A stretch of 64,000 bases of DNA from assembly GCA_019638455.1 (NCBI GenBank), contig JAHBTU010000002.1, forward strand, positions 902,501 to 966,500. Reading direction: 5' to 3'. Both the position numbers and the translations under genes were made by a program. This stretch comes from Saprospiraceae bacterium (lineage in GTDB: Bacteria; Bacteroidota; Bacteroidia; Chitinophagales; Saprospiraceae). The notes under the pieces were generated by a model. The model had not been told where the DNA came from. It ran no database searches and worked only from the letters and a program-made list of their open reading frames with translations. Below are positions 60,249 through 64,000 of this stretch, piece by piece. Position 1 is the first letter of the stretch, and each line of letters opens with the position of its first letter.

Positions 60249-61394
60249 ATGTCCAAAAAAAGAAGAATCCGCCAACGCAAGAAGGAACAGCCACACGATG
60301 CCGTGTTCAAGGCGTTTTTTAGCGATGCCAAAATTGCCAAGAACTATCTTTTGCACTACACGCCGAATGAAATCCACGAGTTTATCGATTTCTCCGTGTT
60401 CGACAAAAGCAATGCTGCGTTTGTGAGCGGTCGGTTCGGCATCTCGTTCAGCGATATTGTATATGAAACTCGCCTGACCAATGGCAGCATGGCAAAATGC
60501 TGTTCTTGTTTGAGCACAAGAGCTTTTTGCCGACACAGCCAGTGCATCTGCAATTGCTGGATTATTTTCTTCAAATATGGGAAGACGACATCAAAAACAA
60601 ACGCCCGCTGTCGTTCATCATACCTGTGGTGGTTTATCACGGGCAGAGAAATTGGGAGCAAAAGTCTTTCTGGGACTATTTCCCCGGGGTGCCTGAAAAG
60701 TGGCGCGCGTTTGTGCCCAGCTTCGACTACATACTCACCGATTTAAGCCGCATCCCACAACAACTCATTCAGGCAAAACGCGATACCGAATACTTGCGCA
60801 ATTTGTTTTTAGCCCTAAAATTTGCCCACGACAAAGGGCTTCTGAAAGAAAACTGGAGCGAAATTCTTACCTTTGGCACAGCCTCATACGAACAAGACCG
60901 TGAAAGGATACTCCTTCAAACCCTCACTCTTTACGCCGTAAATCTTTACGATATGCCGCCGACAGAAGTTCAACAATTAAACAAGTCAATCCCCAAGCCG
61001 GAACGGAACTGGATTAATGAAATACCCGAAATCTTCGGAGAAAGATGGAAAAAACGAGGCTTGCGTGAAGGACGAGCAGAAGGAAGGGCGGAAAAAGAGC
61101 GTGCTTTCACTATCAAAACCATCAAAAAATTCCCAGAATGGAACGATAGTGAGGTTGCGGAATTTGTAGGCGTGAGCATAGAATTTGTGCAGCAGGTTCG
61201 TAAAGAAATAGGGTATATTCAACGCAAATCAGCCCCGTCCGCTTCCATTTGGCTGGGCAGGCCCCTCAGCACAGGGTCTGACAAGGTGGTTTTGAACGAA
61301 CGGTGCTCGCAATCCTTTGGAAATCATGCAAATCAATCAAGGGCATCCCTGCCTTGCCAACGGGCAGGTTCAAATCCTCTTTAATCTCGGTATA
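60249..61394 (+). pseudogene. Rpn-family PD-(D/E)XK nuclease/transposase, frameshifted
   Basis: The first frame (60249-~60498) encodes the Rpn N-terminus (PHDAVFKAFFSDAKIAKNYLLHYTP...VYETRLTNGSMAK). The rest continues in another frame from ~60497 (MLFLFEHKSFLPTQPVHLQLLDYFLQIWEDD), including the catalytic E-x-K (EHK) and a C-terminal helical region (LREGRAEGRAEKERAF; DSEVAEFVGVSIEFVQQVRKEI). One base appears missing in the A-run at 60497-60500. Rpn proteins are recombination-promoting nucleases. The last ~55 residues of the second frame (from ~61214) are encoded by the 180-bp repeat, not by the nuclease gene; the stop is at 61382-61384. Confidence 0.85.
61214..61394 (-). repeat. ~180-bp repeat family, copy 3 (full)
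   Basis: Reverse orientation; begins TATATTCAACGCAAATCAGC and ends AATCTCGGTATA. It supplies the artificial C-terminus of the Rpn frame and ends 15 bp before the next ATG. Confidence 0.87.
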
Positions 61395-61408
61395 GCAGCG
61401 ATTGGACA

Positions 61409-62242
61409 ATGACTTTTGATTTACATTCGAAGCTTCCGAAAGTGAAGCCTTCGCTTCCACACAGGGAAGACCTTTGCGCCTTTCTGAACGAAGCCGTCCG
61501 CCGCTACAATACGCCCGATTTTATCGCCAACGACCCCATTTCGGTGCCGCACCGGTTCTCCAAATTACAAGACCGCGAAATCATGGGTTTCTGGACCGCC
61601 ACGCTCGCTTGGGGCCAGCGCAAAACCATCATGCAAAGCGCCCGTCGGCTCGCCGAACTCATGGACGACGCGCCTCACGATTTTATCGTCAATCATTTGG
61701 AGCAAGACCGCGCCCGTTTCCTCGATTTCAAGCACCGCACCTTTCAAGCGACCGACACGCTTTGGTTTTTGGAGTTTCTCCAACATTTTTACCAAAAAAA
61801 CACCTCGCTCGAACACGCCTTTGCCAACCATCTATCTCCCAGCGACGACACGGTGGAAAAGGCGTTGAGGGGTTTTCACGACCATTTCTTCGCTCACTCC
61901 TACGCGCCTGAACGCACACGCAAACACGTGGCCACTCCCGCACGCGGCTCCACTTGCAAGCGCCTCAATATGTTTCTCCGATGGATGGTGCGGCAGGACT
62001 CGGCGGGCGTGGATTTTGGCCTTTGGAAAAAAATAAAGCCCGCACAATTGCTCATCCCGCTCGATGTGCATGTGGAACGAGTGGCGCGACGAATGGGGCT
62101 GCTGCGACGAAAACAAACCGATTGGCTGGCTGTGCTCGAACTCACCGAGAACCTCCGAGCCTTCGACCCGGAGGACCCAGTGAAATACGATTTTGCGCTG
62201 TTTGGGCTGGGGGTATTGGAGCAACATCAATTGGTGCCGTAG
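61409..62242 (+). CDS. TIGR02757 (DUF2400) family protein
   Basis: 277 residues. TIGR02757 features are DPISVPHRFSKLQDREIMGFWTATLAWGQR, KRLNMFLRWMVRQDSAGVDFGLWKKI, LLIPLDVHVERVARRMGLL and DPVKYDFALFGLGVL. The fold is related to HhH-GPD DNA glycosylases, but the activity is unknown. Its 3' end overlaps the convergent lipoprotein gene by 16 bp. Confidence 0.93.
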   Translation: MTFDLHSKLPKVKPSLPHREDLCAFLNEAVRRYNTPDFIANDPISVPHRFSKLQDREIMGFWTATLAWGQRKTIMQSARRLAELMDDAPHDFIVNHLEQDRARFLDFKHRTFQATDTLWFLEFLQHFYQKNTSLEHAFANHLSPSDDTVEKALRGFHDHFFAHSYAPERTRKHVATPARGSTCKRLNMFLRWMVRQDSAGVDFGLWKKIKPAQLLIPLDVHVERVARRMGLLRRKQTDWLAVLELTENLRAFDPEDPVKYDFALFGLGVLEQHQLVP

Positions 62243-62877
62243 CGCACCAAGCGACGCACATAGTACCAAGGGGCGGACACATAAAACGGAAGGGTCTCCT
62301 CCACCAATCCAATACCTTCCGCATACCGCTTATGCAGGGGGCGCACTTTGCCAGCCCGGTCGTAGCCGGGCCACATCACAAAGACATCTTGCGCATTTTT
62401 GGTGACAAAAGTGCCAGCCCCCACGCTGACGAGCAAATTGTCGTCGGTCATTTTTCGATAGACAAAGCAGAGGGTGTCGGGCTGTGCGCCGACAAACACC
62501 TCGTAGCGGTGTTGGAGTGTGTCCACGAAATTTTCGGAAGAAAACAAAACTTGCCCCTCCGAACTCACCAGATAATGCAACGAATCTCGCAAATAGGTGG
62601 CTTCAAATCCGGGGGGCGACGCGAGCTGGTCATCCATGTACTTGAAGTATGTTTTGCCATGAATGATGGTGTCCTTTTCCACAAACGTGCTGTCGAAAAT
62701 GCCCAGCGGTTTTAATCCGTTTGAATCCAGCCAATGGCGCTCATAGACCCAGTAGTTTCCTACTTGTAAATTGCTGAAATTGGCATATTGCTGTGTGTCG
62801 CCGAGCGTATCGTCGGCATTTTTGCATGCCGCCCAAAGAGAGGATGCGAGAATGAGAAGTGCCAGATAGTTTTTCAT
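62227..62877 (-). CDS. Lipoprotein of unknown function
   Basis: 216 residues from ATG at 62877, with an SPII signal (KNYLALLILASSLWAAC). The mature part is beta-rich (YWVYERHWLDSNG, YFKYMDDQLASPPGF, YAEGIGLVEETLPFYV), resembling periplasmic or outer-membrane lipoproteins of Bacteroidota. No family recognised. An extra ATG directly upstream (62880) is equally possible. Convergent with the TIGR02757 gene. The 62878-63187 stretch holds no further gene I can support. Confidence 0.8.
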   Translation of the reverse strand: MKNYLALLILASSLWAACKNADDTLGDTQQYANFSNLQVGNYWVYERHWLDSNGLKPLGIFDSTFVEKDTIIHGKTYFKYMDDQLASPPGFEATYLRDSLHYLVSSEGQVLFSSENFVDTLQHRYEVFVGAQPDTLCFVYRKMTDDNLLVSVGAGTFVTKNAQDVFVMWPGYDRAGKVRPLHKRYAEGIGLVEETLPFYVSAPWYYVRRLVRYGTN

Positions 62878-63187
62878 CATTGTTAGTTTGCGCGGCCACA
62901 AAATGCTGGGCAAAACCCTCCCTTTGCGGCACGCCGCAGGGCCAACCGCATTGGGTGCATTTCAGGGCCATCAAGTGAAAAATGGAAATGTCGCTATTCA
63001 GCAGCGACCAAGCCGATAAATGCGCACTTACTGGCTTAATGAAGACTTCAGCAAATCCGTTCGGGTTGTCTGGTGGAGGAAATTTTACAAAATTGTTTTT
63101 GCCAATGTTTGGCATCTCCGCCCACGATATCGCGTATGATGCCAAACAACGACGATGATGCCTTGGGAATGTTCCCTATTGATGCCT

Positions 63188-64000
63188 TCAAATCCTCCCC
63201 AAACACACCGCCAAACGCTCTCGCCAGTGCGGGATTTCCAGTCCAAACACGGCCTTGATTTTTCCCTTGTTCAAAAGGCTAAACGGTGGCCGCTGGGCGG
63301 GCGTGGGAAAGTCTTTCGTTTCGATGGGATGTACCCGGCACGACATTTTTTTAATTTCAAAAATGGCATGGGCAAAGTCGTACCAGCTTGTCACTCCTTC
63401 GTTGGAAAAGTGCCAGATGCCTGCCGCCGTTTCGGGAGCCACGTCCTTGTTTTCCACCTTTTGAATCATGAGCAGTATCGCTGACGCCAAATCGGGGGCG
63501 TATGTGGGCGTTCCAATCTGGTCGAACACGACATGCAGTTCCGAACGCTCCGCGCCGAGGCGCAGCATGGTTTTCACGAAGTTGTTGCCAAACTCCGAAT
63601 ATACCCACGACGTGCGCACGACAATGGCGAACGGGTTGGCTTTCAGCACGGCGCGGTCGCCGGCGAGTTTGGTGCGGGCATACACGCTTTTGGGGCTGAC
63701 CGGGTCGCTTTCGCGGAAGGGCGTATTCTGCCGATTGTGATACACATAATCGGTAGAGAGATGCACGAGCGGAATGCCGTGCGCGGCGCAGGCTTCGGCG
63801 AGGTGTTTCGGCCCCGTCACATTGATTTTACGGGCCAGTGCAGGCTCGCTTTCAGCCTTGTCAACGGCGGTGTAGGCAGCGCAATTGATACACCACTTGA
63901 TTCCTTTTTCGCGTCGAAAGAATTCGATGACGGCCTTGTGAGCAGTGATGTCGAGTTCTGGAAAATCATTGAAGACGAACCGCCGGTTTGGGTGTTGTGC
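63188..64000 (-). CDS. rfbD: dTDP-4-dehydrorhamnose reductase (5' part beyond window)
   Basis: The frame is open to base 64000, so the N-terminus (NAD-binding GxxGxxG) is outside the window. The 270 visible residues are the RmlD fold: INCAAYTAVDKAESEP, HLSTDYVYHNR, PVSPKSVYARTKLAGDRAV with the Tyr-x3-Lys pair, VVRTSWVYSEFGNNFVKTML, and GIWHFSNEGVTSWYDFAHAIFE. Converts dTDP-4-dehydrorhamnose to dTDP-rhamnose for surface polysaccharide. Other rfb genes may lie beyond the right edge. Confidence 0.93.
   Translation of the reverse strand, partial: AQHPNRRFVFNDFPELDITAHKAVIEFFRREKGIKWCINCAAYTAVDKAESEPALARKINVTGPKHLAEACAAHGIPLVHLSTDYVYHNRQNTPFRESDPVSPKSVYARTKLAGDRAVLKANPFAIVVRTSWVYSEFGNNFVKTMLRLGAERSELHVVFDQIGTPTYAPDLASAILLMIQKVENKDVAPETAAGIWHFSNEGVTSWYDFAHAIFEIKKMSCRVHPIETKDFPTPAQRPPFSLLNKGKIKAVFGLEIPHWRERLAVCLGRI

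Noticed and set aside
61320..61385. Possible tRNA suggested by GGTTCAAATCC in the 180-bp repeat
   Set aside because: Only three base pairs of a T-stem can be drawn and there is no acceptor, D-arm or anticodon arrangement. A tRNA-derived origin of the repeat remains only a hint.

Overview
The window looks like chromosomal DNA of a Bacteroidota bacterium, probably a Saprospiria- or Chitinophagia-like lineage of about 55% GC. Reasons: several Bacteroidota -7 promoter boxes (TAnnTTTG), a PorX-type response regulator with a PglZ-like output domain, a type IX secretion C-terminal sorting domain, SPII lipoproteins, weak Shine-Dalgarno sequences and frequent TTG starts. No rRNA, tRNA or CRISPR array was recognised.

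Layout. 1-3.6 kb: tail of a DEAD-box helicase, feoAB iron uptake, a small glycine-zipper protein. 3.7-4.8 kb: Gfo/Idh/MocA oxidoreductase. 4.9-12.5 kb: complete histidine operon hisG-D-C-B(bifunctional)-H-A-F-IE, preceded by a promoter, a 20-aa His-rich leader peptide and an intrinsic terminator, i.e. a transcription attenuator. 13-23 kb: housekeeping and secreted proteins (fasciclin, M28 peptidase, PhyH dioxygenase, omega-amidase, NlpC/P60, GNAT, DUF1275, fumarylacetoacetase, an AT-rich T9SS cargo, HAD phosphatase). 23.2-26.7 kb: a giant ThuA/sugar dehydrogenase/PKD/cytochrome c lipoprotein. 26.8-31 kb: a partial Bat (Bacteroides aerotolerance) operon interrupted by a repeat element. 31.5-37 kb: MFS transporter, FabG, an IS3-family insertion, PorX. 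37.1-43.5 kb: an anti-sigma-like membrane TPR protein, a membrane-anchored TPR-CHAT protease, a small protein with an amphipathic C-terminus, a CotH-like secreted protein and an ECF sigma factor. 43.7-55.9 kb: OmpR-type regulator, hydrolase, radical SAM, YcxB-like protein, methyltransferase, a 1,028-aa TIR-like protein beside a decayed C5 DNA methyltransferase, pterin dehydratase, aminotransferase, RDD, dapD, carA. 56-64 kb: lipoprotein and M64 peptidase, small basic protein, HTH protein, frameshifted Rpn-family nuclease, TIGR02757 protein, lipoprotein, and the start-less end of rfbD.

The most unusual layer is the repeat content. At least six families of small palindromic or mobile elements sit between genes: (1) two ~0.5-kb elements with short terminal inverted repeats, 9-10 bp flanking direct repeats and an interior of five 99-bp palindromic tandem units; (2) three 164-bp MITE-like copies; (3) four copies of a ~180-bp element; (4) a 117-bp element with 10-bp flanking duplications; (5) a 21-bp minisatellite split by the IS; (6) a short 'aatcat...gaatc' repeat. 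Some appear to have been absorbed into coding sequence (HisC N-terminal region, HisIE C-terminus, Rpn C-terminus).

The best candidate for an undescribed functional system is the sigma factor / anti-sigma-like TPR / periplasmic TPR-CHAT protease cluster at 37-43.5 kb. It could be a proteolytic signalling cascade. That reading is inference from architecture and gene proximity only.
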